A DNA stretch of 64,000 bases, from positions 3,318,478-3,382,477 of the forward strand of contig NZ_MCIF01000002.1 in the NCBI RefSeq assembly GCF_003268475.1, given 5' to 3'. Under the pieces are notes generated by a model. The model saw only the letters and a list, made by a program, of their open reading frames with translations. It searched no databases and had not been told where the DNA came from. Source of the DNA: Thermogemmatispora tikiterensis. Its GTDB lineage: Bacteria > Chloroflexota > Ktedonobacteria > Ktedonobacterales > Ktedonobacteraceae. Shown in pieces: positions 53,465 through 62,660 of the stretch (the stretch's first letter is position 1; the number at the start of each line of letters is the position of its first letter). A program made the position numbers and the translations under genes.

Positions 53465-54529
53465 CTAGTCTTCCCGAAGAAGCAGCCGCTGCAATGAGCC
53501 TAACTGCTCCCTTAGCATGGACAGCTCAGAGGTGACTAGCTGAAAACACTGCTCTGTTTGCTGCTGAAGCGAGCTGAGTTGCATCAGGGTAGTCTGAAGC
53601 ATTTCTTGTGTCTCACGTCTCTCTCTCTGCGAAATTTTATATTCACTATTTATTTTACGCAATTCGCTAAGAATATCAACGAAGTTTCTTATATTGGTTG
53701 GCATCGATGATTTCAGATGCCAGAAGAGCGCCTTCAGAAAGTTATCATAGTGCCCATCCCAGCCAGTGAGATAGAGCGCCTGGCGAGCGTTGAAGACACG
53801 GGCAAGGCGCGACTCTGCAGGCGGCACATCTTCATTGACAAACCAGGTTGAGCTATGTCCCCCATCAAGAGGGATCAGATCGATCAGCTCGGCATCCCAG
53901 ACAGGATCAAGGCCGATGACGAGGATGTCGCTCCCCAGCACCTGCTGGAGATGCTCCTTGAGCCTGGCCTGCCGATCGAGATAGGAACGCTGACGCCTGG
54001 CATCATAGACGCGAGCCACCAGATCCCCGAATACCTTGATCACGCGGCAGAGCCGTCGCTCAGGATGCTGCAAACGCTGCTCATAGCTCCGCCCCGGGAT
54101 GAAGACCTCATAGTGCTGCCCCTCCCTGATCCCTGCCTGGTTGAAGGCTTGCTCAAGAAGATCGTCGATATTCGTGGTGATAATTTCGCTAAAATACTCC
54201 TCCTTGACCAGATCTGCCAGGCAAAGGTCAGCATCAGTGACTGTAACATCACGCAAGGCTGCCTGGAAGATAGAATCAAGATCGCGTTCGCTAAAAGAGT
54301 GCTCGTTCAAGACGCGGTAGCATTCGTCAAAGGCAGCGGGCCTGCTCAGGCCTTGCAGACTGCGCTCGCTGAAGCCCATGATCATCTCTTGAAAGGTCGA
54401 ACTCAGGCGGTAAAAGGCACCAGCCCGCGCCCCTAGCACAAGCACAATCCCGGAGCCACCTTGCTTGCGAATGTCTAGCAGCTTGGCGATCTCAGGGATG
54501 CTAGACTCACTGGAATCTCGTCGGGGCAT
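53465..54529 (-). CDS. SIR2-like domain protein (degenerate active site)
   Basis: A 354-residue protein with a SIR2_2-like NAD-binding fold. Seen: IVLVLGARAGAFYRLSS in place of the usual GAG-S loop, EYFSEIITTNIDDLLEQAF (TTNxD motif with the Asn present), RVIKVFGDL where catalytic SIR2 proteins have a His (K-x-HG), SDILVIGLDPVWDAEL and TWFVNED. The last ~80 residues are a predicted coiled coil (YKISQRERRETQEMLQTTLM and onward, Gln-rich). Loss of the catalytic His and altered loop suggest ligand sensing rather than NAD hydrolysis, though a variant active site is possible. First gene of the operon; promoter at 54850-54878. Paralogous to the N-terminal domain of 45813-47504. Confidence 0.82.
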   Translation of the reverse strand: MPRRDSSESSIPEIAKLLDIRKQGGSGIVLVLGARAGAFYRLSSTFQEMIMGFSERSLQGLSRPAAFDECYRVLNEHSFSERDLDSIFQAALRDVTVTDADLCLADLVKEEYFSEIITTNIDDLLEQAFNQAGIREGQHYEVFIPGRSYEQRLQHPERRLCRVIKVFGDLVARVYDARRQRSYLDRQARLKEHLQQVLGSDILVIGLDPVWDAELIDLIPLDGGHSSTWFVNEDVPPAESRLARVFNARQALYLTGWDGHYDNFLKALFWHLKSSMPTNIRNFVDILSELRKINSEYKISQRERRETQEMLQTTLMQLSSLQQQTEQCFQLVTSELSMLREQLGSLQRLLLRED

Positions 54530-54849
54530 GATCTTCTTTCTCCCTCTGCCTTCTCAGAGTACCTGCTTGCCAATATACGGACCGATCCAGTCCTTTCCAG
54601 CACCACATGTGCTCAGGAGCAGGACTGCCCCAACCTCAACTAGATACCCTGTAGATCCCCCGCCCTTCGCTTCGTCCACTCAGCACCGCTCTAGCAGGCT
54701 TTCTCCTCCAGCTCAGCAGATCGGCGTTGCTCGGCATCTGTCAGGCGCACCAGATTCACCTTGAGCAGGCAGGATTGTTCAGATTGGCTCGCTTAATGTC
54801 TGTCTCACTCTCTGTCGTTTCAGTCTAAAGACAGAGGATATCTGCTTAT

Positions 54850-54878
54850 ATTGTGTTAGAAACCAGCAATTATGTCAA
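54850..54878 (-). promoter_or_regulatory. Promoter of the conflict operon
   Basis: Minus strand TTGACA (54873-54878), 17 bases, CACAAT (54850-54855), about 320 bases before the SIR2-like ATG, in AT-rich sequence. The -35 is perfect and the -10 is 4/6. Confidence 0.55.
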
Positions 54879-55252
54879 CCATTAGCGTATCAACTACATT
54901 AGATATCTTTGCCAATTGATTTCCTCTCTCTATACAGCCATCCCGACAGGCGTTGGTTCTATAGTGAAAAACCATCTCGGGTCCCAGGCGAAGAAAGGCA
55001 CTTCGCTCCTCAAGCGAGCTGCTAAGAACACCGTCCTTCTGTTATCACCTATCTACGGCAAATAGCTACTGCAATTAGCAGACGCCCAAGAGAGGCCTCG
55101 CCAGACTTTCCAGTCGGCGGTCCGAGTTTGTCAGCCAACGCGCAGGAATACGTCCGGTGAGAAATGTATAAGAGAGGCGGTTTTTGAGGAGATGTATCAG
55201 AGAAGTGAGAGGAAAGATATTTCTTGAGGATAAAAGGTGAAACAAGGCAAGG

Positions 55253-55276
55253 CGGGAGCAGCTGCAGCTGCTCCCG
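55253..55276 (-). terminator. 24-base perfect palindrome after ftsZ
   Basis: CGGGAGCAGC (55253-55262), TGCA loop, GCTGCTCCCG (55267-55276), 46 bases past the ftsZ stop. A very stable stem, followed on the transcribed strand by CCTTGCCTTGTTTCACCTTTT, only moderately U-rich. Probably ends or protects the ftsZ message. Confidence 0.65.
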
Positions 55277-55321
55277 TCACAGGCTGTGGTGGCTCCGCCT
55301 GGGAGTGGCAGCCAGGCCTGG

Positions 55322-56785
55322 TCAGCGTTTCCGCAGGAAAGCCGGAATATCGATTACATCGCTCGCCGGCCCCCGATTGCCGCGTGGCAGGTCGGAGATC
55401 TTTGGATCGAGGCGTCGAATCTGGCGCTGCGGTCGCTGCTCGGGACGCTGCAGCGGTCGAGCTTCCGGCTCGGGGACCGGCAGGTGGCCATGAGCAGGCG
55501 TCTCCAGCTCCTCATCCTCGCCATCGAAGCCCTCGCCGTAGGCATCTCCGTGCAGCTCCGCGGCCAGCTCGCGGCTTCGCTGGGAGCGTGCATGTTCCGC
55601 GGCCAGCGGTCCGGGACCGGTTGGGGCGTTGGCGATATTGAGTGGTGGCGTGGCCGGCAGCGGTGTGTAGCCCGTATAGCCCTGAGATGCGCTGTGTGAA
55701 GCCGCCGGCGCTGGCTGGCGCAAAGGGGAGCCTCCTCCCGAGACCCCATTGCTCCCGAGGCCTGCGGGCTGGTAGAAAATGCTCCGATTGTACTCCAGGC
55801 GGCCTGTGCCAGCAGGCGACTGACTGCGCACCGTATCAAAGCCAGTAGCAATCACCGTAATCTTGATGCGCCCATCGTAGGCTGGATCTTGCACCGCTCC
55901 GAAGATAATATTGGCCTCGGGATGAGCCGCGCGGCTGATCACATCGGCGGCCTCCTGTACCTCGAAGAGCGTCAGATCGGTGCCCCCGGTGATATTGAAG
56001 AGCACGCCGCGTGCGCCACTGATGTCGATGTCGAGCAGCGGGCTGGCGATCGCCATCTGAGCGGCATCGATCGCGCGTGTTTCGCCGCTTGCCTCGCCGA
56101 TGGCCATCAAAGCCGAGCCAGCGGCGGACATAATCGTCTTCACATCGGCAAAATCCAGATTAATCAGTCCGGGCACCGTAATCAGGTCGCTGATTCCCTG
56201 AATACCCTGGCGCAGCACATCATCGGCCAGGCGGAACGCTTCCGAGAGCGGCGTGCGCTTGTCAGCGATCTGCAACAGGCGGTCGTTGGGCACCGTAATC
56301 AGTGTATCCACATGCTGTTTCAGATTGGCAATGCCCTCCTCAGCCGTCTGCTGGCGCTTCTTACCTTCGAAGCTAAAAGGACGGGTCACCACGCCCACGG
56401 TGAGCGCCCCGACCTCGCGGGCGATCTGTGCCACAATGGGGCTGGCGCCGGTGCCGGTACCGCCGCCCATGCCGGCGGTAATGAAGACCATGTCGGAGCC
56501 TTTCAGCGCCTCATACAGCTCTTCGGCGCTCTCCTCTGCCGCCTTGGCCCCCACGCTAGGATTTCCTCCTGCACCGAGGCCACGGGTCAGCTTATCGCCG
56601 ATACGGATATGCTTCGGGGCTTGCGTCAACAGCAGGGCCTGAGCATCGGTATTGACAGCGATGAACTCGATACCCACCATATTGGCCTGAATCATGCGAT
56701 TGACCGCGTTGCTGCCGCCGCCTCCCACCCCGATCACACGGATCTGGGCGAAGCCTTCAACCTGATGTTGTCCCATTGATCCCAT
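55322..56785 (-). CDS. ftsZ: Cell division protein FtsZ
   Basis: Tubulin-like GTPase forming the Z ring. Seen in 487 residues: [18 protein letters not shown], the tubulin signature [29 protein letters not shown]7-loop region [11 protein letters not shown] (synergy loop), and a C-terminal peptide [12 protein letters not shown] that binds FtsA. Between globular domain (ends about 325) and that peptide is a ~150-residue Pro/Ala/Glu-rich linker, longer than usual. The ATG at 56785 follows AAAGGGGG; the frame is open to 56956, which would overlap the ftsA spacing. It is the last gene of the division cluster. Confidence 0.96.
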   Translation of the reverse strand: MGSMGQHQVEGFAQIRVIGVGGGGSNAVNRMIQANMVGIEFIAVNTDAQALLLTQAPKHIRIGDKLTRGLGAGGNPSVGAKAAEESAEELYEALKGSDMVFITAGMGGGTGTGASPIVAQIAREVGALTVGVVTRPFSFEGKKRQQTAEEGIANLKQHVDTLITVPNDRLLQIADKRTPLSEAFRLADDVLRQGIQGISDLITVPGLINLDFADVKTIMSAAGSALMAIGEASGETRAIDAAQMAIASPLLDIDISGARGVLFNITGGTDLTLFEVQEAADVISRAAHPEANIIFGAVQDPAYDGRIKITVIATGFDTVRSQSPAGTGRLEYNRSIFYQPAGLGSNGVSGGGSPLRQPAPAASHSASQGYTGYTPLPATPPLNIANAPTGPGPLAAEHARSQRSRELAAELHGDAYGEGFDGEDEELETPAHGHLPVPEPEARPLQRPEQRPQRQIRRLDPKISDLPRGNRGPASDVIDIPAFLRKR

Positions 56786-56969
56786 ATATTCGTGGCCCCC
56801 TTTCGAGCCTGTCACAAGTTCTCTCGCTCCGCTCACCGCGCATTTCCTCCCTCTCTCTCCACTTGCGCCCCAGCCTTCGCCCCAGTGCCCGACCGTCCCT
56901 GACCAGAGCCAGGCCGGTCGGGCCGGATGCGCGGCCCGGGTCTCGTCTCCTTTCACAGGCTCCCAAGAC

Positions 56970-58205
56970 TTACGGAATAAACGAACGTAGCCAGCGCCCG
57001 ATGCGCGACAGCATAGTGCCGCGATCAGCCTGCTGCCCCTCCTCCTCGTCGTAGGTCAGCGACGAGTGAGTCAGGCCCCAGAGCAGCAAACCGACAGCGG
57101 TCGCATAGGCTGGGCGACAGATCGAGTCGGCCAGGCCATGCAGGCCAAGAGGGACGCCGATGCGCGCCGGCAGATCAAGGATCTGCCCGGCCAGCTCCAG
57201 GATACCCGGAAGCTCGGCAGTGCCACCCGTCAGCACCAGGCCGGCGGGCAGCAGCCCATCGTAGCCCGACTTCTTAATCTCATCATGCACCATCTCGAAG
57301 AGTTCTTCAACACGCGCCTGGATGATCTCGGCCAGCAGCTTGCGCGGCACAAGATCGTTACAATCTGGCATGAATTGCGCGAGATCGATCATATCATCAT
57401 CGTCGATAGCCGAAGGATCACAGTGCCCGTAGGTTACCTTCAGCTCTTCGGCGACGGCGAAAGGCAGGCGCAGGCCGATCGCGATATCGCTTGTAATCAG
57501 GTTGCCGCCGATGGGCAAGACGACGGTATGCCAGATGGCGCCGTCGGTGTAGATGGCAATATCGGTGGTGCCACCGCCCACATCCACGAGCACTACCCCC
57601 AGATCAGTTTCGCCATCGGCCAGAACCGCCTCCCCCGAGGCCAACGGCTCCAGCACCAGATCCTCAATCTCCACATGAGCCTTTTGGACGCATTTGATCA
57701 GATTATGGATTGAAGAGACGGAGCCCGTGACGATATGCGTCTCCACCTCCAGGCGGAAGCCAGACATGCCGATGGGATTTTTAATACCCTCCTGCCCATC
57801 AACAACATAACCGCGCGGAATGACGTGAATGATCTCGCGATTGGCCGGAATGGCAATCGCCCGCGCCACTTCAATCGCCCGGCAAATATCATTCTGAACG
57901 ATATCGCGATGGCTCGGAGTGATAGCGACGAAGCCTTTGCTGTTCTCCGATTCGATATGGCTACCGGCAATGCCCACGTAGGCCGTGGTGATATGCTTGC
58001 CGGAGAGGCGCTCGGCACGGTCGATTGCTGCAGCGATCGAGGTGACTGTCTCCTCTATATTGACCACCACCCCACGCCGCAAGCCCTGTGAAGGGCAGGT
58101 GCCAACGCCAACAATGTTCAGCTTCCCGTCACGATCAAGTTCGCCAACGAGAACACAGACCTTTGTTGTTCCAACGTCGATTCCGACGATCACCCGCTCT
58201 TGCAC
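56970..58205 (-). CDS. ftsA: Cell division protein FtsA
   Basis: Actin-like protein tethering FtsZ to the membrane. Seen in 411 residues: [18 protein letters not shown] (phosphate 1), [32 protein letters not shown] (phosphate 2), [16 protein letters not shown] (adenosine motif), and a C-terminal amphipathic helix [14 protein letters not shown] for membrane binding. The start is a GTG with GAGGAG seven bases upstream. It lies 184 bases before the ftsZ ATG. A 335-base purine-rich (on the sense strand) gap separates it from ftsQ. Confidence 0.96.
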   Translation of the reverse strand: MQERVIVGIDVGTTKVCVLVGELDRDGKLNIVGVGTCPSQGLRRGVVVNIEETVTSIAAAIDRAERLSGKHITTAYVGIAGSHIESENSKGFVAITPSHRDIVQNDICRAIEVARAIAIPANREIIHVIPRGYVVDGQEGIKNPIGMSGFRLEVETHIVTGSVSSIHNLIKCVQKAHVEIEDLVLEPLASGEAVLADGETDLGVVLVDVGGGTTDIAIYTDGAIWHTVVLPIGGNLITSDIAIGLRLPFAVAEELKVTYGHCDPSAIDDDDMIDLAQFMPDCNDLVPRKLLAEIIQARVEELFEMVHDEIKKSGYDGLLPAGLVLTGGTAELPGILELAGQILDLPARIGVPLGLHGLADSICRPAYATAVGLLLWGLTHSSLTYDEEEGQQADRGTMLSRIGRWLRSFIP

Positions 58206-58540
58206 GATCTAGCTCCTCATCGGGCGGCATTGCTAGCTAGGGACACGCATCTGCGCTCACTTTCCTGTCTGCCTGCTATCTTCCTCGCCTGCCCCGGCTC
58301 TCTCTTCCTTTGCTCTCTCCCCATTTCCACGCTCGCTTAGCTCATTATTCACCGCGCTACCACCTCGCTGCTCCCTCTCCTCCTTGCTACCTGCCTCCTT
58401 CCTCCTTTGCGCACCACGTGTCCATCAGAGACGCACTACAGACGTTGTCAGTTTTACATGATCATGCTTCCGCAGGATCAGGGGCGCCTACGCGGTGAGG
58501 CCGGACCCGTCCGGTCCCGCTAGTTTCCTGCTGTCTCTGT
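58206..58540. other. Purine-rich leader between ftsQ and ftsA
   Basis: No gene is supported. The sense (minus) strand is strongly purine-rich around 58260-58420. A short GC hairpin CCGGAC-CC-GTCCGG lies at about 58502-58515. No convincing separate ftsA promoter could be read. Confidence 0.4.
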
Positions 58541-59689
58541 CTATGGCTGTAGAGTGTAGGCCACATTCAGGCCAAAGCGCAGGTCGATCGTTGCCAGGTG
58601 AAGCCCCTTCTGCTGCGCCATGACGAGGATCTGCTGCAACTCGCGCAACCGGTTGGCCAGCGGGTTGACATCATCCGGCCCTCCAAGATAGGCTACCCAG
58701 CCGGCGGGGCTGACGATGACGAAGGTGGTGTGGCTCACCGTCTGCAGCTGCTGCACGGAAGGGCCGGCATTGCTTACATATATTTTACTCTCATAGCGTA
58801 GTGTAAAATTGCTAATCCCCGTCAATACGGGTACCTCTTTAAAGACCTCCACAGCAAAGGAGACTTCTGCGGCCTCCAGGTGTGCGCCAGGTCGAATGCC
58901 CGCGGTGACCTTCTGCGCACGCGCATCGATCACCGTCTGGAGCTGGCCGGCCTGGGGGGTGCTGCTGGCCGCTGCCAGGACCATGCCGCTGCGGTCCACG
59001 CTATAGCTTCCCTGCGCGGTCTTCCAGAGCAGCACCGGCTGCCGCTCGCTCACTATCACCTGCAGTCGATCGGGCCAGTCGCGCTCGACGCTGGCAGTGG
59101 CCACCAATGGCAAGGCGGCAATGCGCTTGCTCAGGGCCTCCGTATCGACCAGGAAGAGGTTCTGGCCCTGCAGGCCCAGTTGTTGAATCTGAGCAATGAG
59201 GGCCTGGTTGTGAGTGCCAACCACGGTAATCTGTTGGATGCGAAAGGCGGGTCCCAGCAAGGCGAAGAGCAGCCCCGCCGGTACGAGCACCAACCCAAGC
59301 AGAGCCGCCAGGAGCCTGCGCCAGCGCCGACGTTGGCGAGCCTGCAGGCGGCTGCTCCTGCGGGGAATCTCGACCGTCGGCCCGGGACCGGGCCGGGGCC
59401 GAGCCACAGGTGAGCGTATGGCCCGCATCTGTCCACTTGAGGCCCGCACGGCTGTCTGAGCGAGAGCGCGCGCTACGAGAGGGGAACCGGCCTGGCGCTG
59501 GCGCTGGCGCATCCGCCGCTGCTGGGCGCGTCGCTCCGCCATCGCCGTCCAGCCCGCCGGGTGCACGATCTTTTGAGGCGTCGTCACCACTCGCTGTCGC
59601 GGCTGCTCCCCTCCGCCCTTCGCTGGCTCAGCGCGCCTGGCTTCCCAAAAAGCTATTTGCTCTCGTATCTCTCCTCTATGCTCGGTCAT
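58541..59689 (-). CDS. ftsQ: Cell division protein FtsQ/DivIB
   Basis: A 382-residue bitopic division protein. Seen: a long basic cytoplasmic tail (1 to about 125, many Arg/Gln, RRAQQRRMRQRQRQAG), one TM helix (about 128-150, LLAALLGLVLVPAGLLFALLG), and the POTRA domain just after it (FRIQQITVVGTHNQALIAQI, QNLFLVDTEALSKRIAALPLVATASVERDWPDRLQVIVSER quoted in part), then the beta domain. The start ATG at 59689 overlaps the murB stop by 4 bases; the frame is open to 60022 but that part overlaps murB and is rejected. GGGAG lies 6 bases before the ATG. Confidence 0.92.
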   Translation of the reverse strand: MTEHRGEIREQIAFWEARRAEPAKGGGEQPRQRVVTTPQKIVHPAGWTAMAERRAQQRRMRQRQRQAGSPLVARALAQTAVRASSGQMRAIRSPVARPRPGPGPTVEIPRRSSRLQARQRRRWRRLLAALLGLVLVPAGLLFALLGPAFRIQQITVVGTHNQALIAQIQQLGLQGQNLFLVDTEALSKRIAALPLVATASVERDWPDRLQVIVSERQPVLLWKTAQGSYSVDRSGMVLAAASSTPQAGQLQTVIDARAQKVTAGIRPGAHLEAAEVSFAVEVFKEVPVLTGISNFTLRYESKIYVSNAGPSVQQLQTVSHTTFVIVSPAGWVAYLGGPDDVNPLANRLRELQQILVMAQQKGLHLATIDLRFGLNVAYTLQP

Positions 59690-60738
59690 GCTATCTCCCA
59701 CTCGCCGCGCAGTTCGACCTCCAGCTCCAGCTCCACGCCGAACCGCTCTCGTACACGATGGCGCGCCTCCCTGATCAGGGTTGCAATATCTGCTGCGCGC
59801 GCACCTCCCAGGTTGACGATAAAGTTGGCATGCCGCTCGGAGATACAGGCGCGACCACAGCAGAGACCTTTGGCGCCAGCTTGCTCGATAAGCCGCCCGG
59901 CATAGTCGCCAGGGGGATTCTTGAAGATCGAGCCAGCACTCGGCTGCGGTGGCTGTGTCCGCTTGCGGTGCTGTCTGTACTCCTCGATCAGGGCACGCAG
60001 TTTGCCTGGATCGTCGCGCCACAGGCGAATGGCCAGCAGCAGGACGATCTCGGCTGGCTCGATGAGCGCGCGTGGAGCTGGTTGTGGATAGCCACGCTCA
60101 TCGAAGGTGACTTGGCGCCCCGCACGGAAGCGACTATGACGATAGCTTAGCTCCAGCTCAGCACGCTCGTAGCGCCGGAGCTGCGGCGCCCTCTCCTCAG
60201 CGCTCTCCCCTTCCTCCAGGGCCAGGGCAGGGCGCACATCGAGCACCTCCACCCACTCGAGCACCTGCGACAGATCTCGCTGATGGGCCCCGGCATTGCT
60301 GACCACTCCCCCTCCCAGTGTCCCGGGAATACCAGGGCCAAACTCCAGTCCTCCCCACCCCTGAGCCGCCAGCTCGTTGAGCAGCTTCGGCCAGCTGACG
60401 CCGGCTTCCGCGTAGAGGAGGGCCGAACCGTCCTCTCGCTCCGTCAGCCGGTAATCGCTGAGGGCAATACGCGCCACAATGCCGCGCACACCTGCATCTC
60501 CAAAGAGGACGTTGGTGCCGTTGCCAACCAGCAGCAGAGGCCAGCGCTCCGCCAGACAGCGGCGTACGAGCCACAGCAGCTCGTCGCGCGTCTCTAGCGA
60601 GAGCCAGAGATCTGCCAGGCCTCCAACCCCAAAGGTGCAGTGACGTGCCAGCGGCTCATGCAAGCGTAGCCGCCTACCGAAGCGCGGCAGGAGCGTGGCG
60701 TAGGCGCTCTCCGCATCAAATGTCATTGTCGCTTCCAT
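59686..60738 (-). CDS. murB: UDP-N-acetylmuramate dehydrogenase
   Basis: Reduces UDP-GlcNAc-enolpyruvate to UDP-MurNAc with FAD and NADPH. Seen in about 350 residues: HCTFGVGGLADLWL, LLVGNGTNVLFGD, GLEFGPGIPGTLGGGVVSNAGAHQ (FAD-binding), YRHSRF (YxxSxF), and SAGSIFKNPPGDYAGRLIEQAGAKG (catalytic Ser region). The start is ATG 60738 or 60726; both lie in a run of overlapping GGAG/GGAAG sites. Its stop overlaps the ftsQ start by 4 bases. It follows murC by 159 bases. Confidence 0.95.
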   Translation of the reverse strand: MEATMTFDAESAYATLLPRFGRRLRLHEPLARHCTFGVGGLADLWLSLETRDELLWLVRRCLAERWPLLLVGNGTNVLFGDAGVRGIVARIALSDYRLTEREDGSALLYAEAGVSWPKLLNELAAQGWGGLEFGPGIPGTLGGGVVSNAGAHQRDLSQVLEWVEVLDVRPALALEEGESAEERAPQLRRYERAELELSYRHSRFRAGRQVTFDERGYPQPAPRALIEPAEIVLLLAIRLWRDDPGKLRALIEEYRQHRKRTQPPQPSAGSIFKNPPGDYAGRLIEQAGAKGLCCGRACISERHANFIVNLGGARAADIATLIREARHRVRERFGVELELEVELRGEWEIA

Positions 60739-60897
60739 TCTCCATTCTTTTGCCAGGTTTTGAATCAATTTGCCAGGAAGGTGACCCCACACCCGCCTCA
60801 CCCCGTTCTCCAGGGTTTGCCCGGGTCCTGTCCCTCCGTGTCTGGGCTTGCTCCAGGCTGTCCCGTTCTGTCTCCCGACGCTATCTACGCCAGACCC

Positions 60898-62502
60898 TTA
60901 TCCCTGGTGGTGACTCTGGCCACCTTCTCCTAGCAGCTGTTCGGTCACAAGATAGATGTCGCCGGCCCCCATGATGAGCACAAGGTCGCCGTCGTCTAAG
61001 AGGGCGCGCAGCTCGGCCTCCGTTTGCGTTCGATCGCCTCCATAGAGAACCTGGCGCCCTTCTCCGCTGAAGTGCGGGCGCTGGGCCAGGGCTGCGACCA
61101 GATCGCGGGCATGAACGAGGCCCGTATCACGCTCACGTGCCGGAAAGATGTCACTGATGACGACGACATCAGCCTCATCAAAGGCCTCAACAAATTGTTC
61201 AAAGAAGACTTTCGTCCGGCTATACATATGGGGTTGATAGACAGCGATAAGGCGCCGCTGCGGATAGCGCTGGCGCGCCGCTGCCAGTGTCGCTGCGATG
61301 GCCGTGGGATGATGGGCGTAGTCATCGATGAGAATGACATCACCTGTCCGTCCGGCAAGCGGCAGCGGCCCCTGATGGCGTATCTCAAAACGGCGTCTGC
61401 TGCCACGGAAGCCCTCCAGCGCTCGTTTGATGGCCTCTTCAGAGACGCCTAGACTCTGAGCTGCCGCGATGGCTCCCAGGGCATTCTGCACATTATGCAG
61501 GCCAGGTACGTGCAAGGCGATCTTCTCTCCCCCAAAGAGGGAGCGCGCCTGACTGGCAGCGCCTCGGCTTCCTTCGGCATGCAAGCGCACTCGAAAGCTG
61601 GTTTCTCCTTCCAGCTTCAGATCGTGGGCTTCGAAAAGTAGGGGGCTTTCTCCTTTAACTGTAATAGACGTTAGTTGTTCAGTCTTTTCTTGTATGGCTT
61701 CGGGGGCCACAGTATAGAAGACGGTGCGACCCACCCAGTGGCCCAGGCGCGCGCGCAGCTCCAGGCAGCCAGGGCTATCGGCGTTCATGACCAGCGTAGG
61801 AGGCAGCGGCCAGCGCTCGCTCAGATCCATGCCCTGGATGAAGCGCGTAAAAGCCTGCAGAAAGGCCTCGTAGTCAGCAAAGAATTCAGGATGCTCATAT
61901 TCAATCGAGGTCACGACGGTCAGGCGCGGATGGTAGTGCCAGAAGTTATGGTTAAACTCGTCGGCCTCGTTGACGAAAAAGCGGCTCTGGCCAAGGCGAT
62001 AGTTGGCCCCCAAGGCCGGCACCACCGCCCCGATGACGCAGGTAGGATCAAACCCGCCCTCGACCAGCATCAGGGCCAGCAGGGAGGTGGTCGTCCCCTT
62101 ACCGTGGACGCCACAGACCGAGAGCAGGCAGTAATCGCGGGTGAGAGCACCTAGCAGTTCCTGCCAGGTCACCACCGGCAGGCCCTGCTGCCGGGCAGCG
62201 ACCAGCTCCTGGTGATCCGGCTCCAGAGCGAGCACAGCGGGCGTAATGATGAGTGCCTCCTGCCCCTGCAGATGCTGTGCGCTGTGGCCGATGGTCACGT
62301 TGATCCCTGCAGCGGCCAGCTCGCGCGTGGTCGCCGATGGGGCCCGATCGCAGCCGCTGACCGTGGCCCCAGTGGTCTGCGCCAGGCGCGCCAGCGCCGA
62401 AATGCCCTGACCCCCAATACCCATGAAGTGTAAGCGCCTGCTCAGCAGAGCACGTAGCTCGGCCTGCTGGTCTTGCCTGCTTGCTTCGGACTCGGTATTC
62501 AT
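60898..62502 (-). CDS. murC: UDP-N-acetylmuramate-L-alanine ligase
   Basis: Adds L-Ala to UDP-MurNAc, the first peptide-stem step. Seen in 534 residues: LHFMGIGGQGISALARLA (nucleotide-sugar loop), P-loop VCGVHGKGTTTSLLALML, NEADEFNHNFWHYHPRLTVVTSIEYEHPEFF (Mur ligase central region, in part), GSRRRFEI, DDYAHHPTAIAATLAA and VYQPHMYSRTKVFFEQF (C-terminal domain). It is longer than the usual ~460 residues, with a ~25-residue N-terminal tail and an insert near 300. The ATG at 62502 has a modest AGAGAGAAAG site. Confidence 0.94.
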   Translation of the reverse strand: MNTESEASRQDQQAELRALLSRRLHFMGIGGQGISALARLAQTTGATVSGCDRAPSATTRELAAAGINVTIGHSAQHLQGQEALIITPAVLALEPDHQELVAARQQGLPVVTWQELLGALTRDYCLLSVCGVHGKGTTTSLLALMLVEGGFDPTCVIGAVVPALGANYRLGQSRFFVNEADEFNHNFWHYHPRLTVVTSIEYEHPEFFADYEAFLQAFTRFIQGMDLSERWPLPPTLVMNADSPGCLELRARLGHWVGRTVFYTVAPEAIQEKTEQLTSITVKGESPLLFEAHDLKLEGETSFRVRLHAEGSRGAASQARSLFGGEKIALHVPGLHNVQNALGAIAAAQSLGVSEEAIKRALEGFRGSRRRFEIRHQGPLPLAGRTGDVILIDDYAHHPTAIAATLAAARQRYPQRRLIAVYQPHMYSRTKVFFEQFVEAFDEADVVVISDIFPARERDTGLVHARDLVAALAQRPHFSGEGRQVLYGGDRTQTEAELRALLDDGDLVLIMGAGDIYLVTEQLLGEGGQSHHQG

Positions 62503-62660
62503 CGTCAGCTTTCTCTCTGCTCTCTCCATCGCAGCCTGTCTCTTTAGACGGTAGCTTGTCGATAAGTGTCACAGCGGGGCGGGCGGATGGCGCCGCAGGC
62601 TGGTTGGCGTTTCGCCAGCTTGCCCGCCCTGGCTGGCTCAATCAGCCCCAGCTTCGGGCC

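Larger units (their letters stand above)
54530..55321. other. Intergenic region between ftsZ and the conflict operon
   Basis: No gene is supported over about 790 bases. It contains the hairpin palindrome at 55253-55276, an AT-rich tract (54780-54960) and a minus-strand promoter at 54850-54878. The AT-rich character contrasts with the division genes and may mark the junction of an inserted module. Confidence 0.5.

Noticed and set aside
59690-60022. Longer N-terminus of FtsQ
   Set aside because: It overlaps murB in another frame; the coupled ATG at 59689 has a ribosome-binding site and gives a normal FtsQ length.
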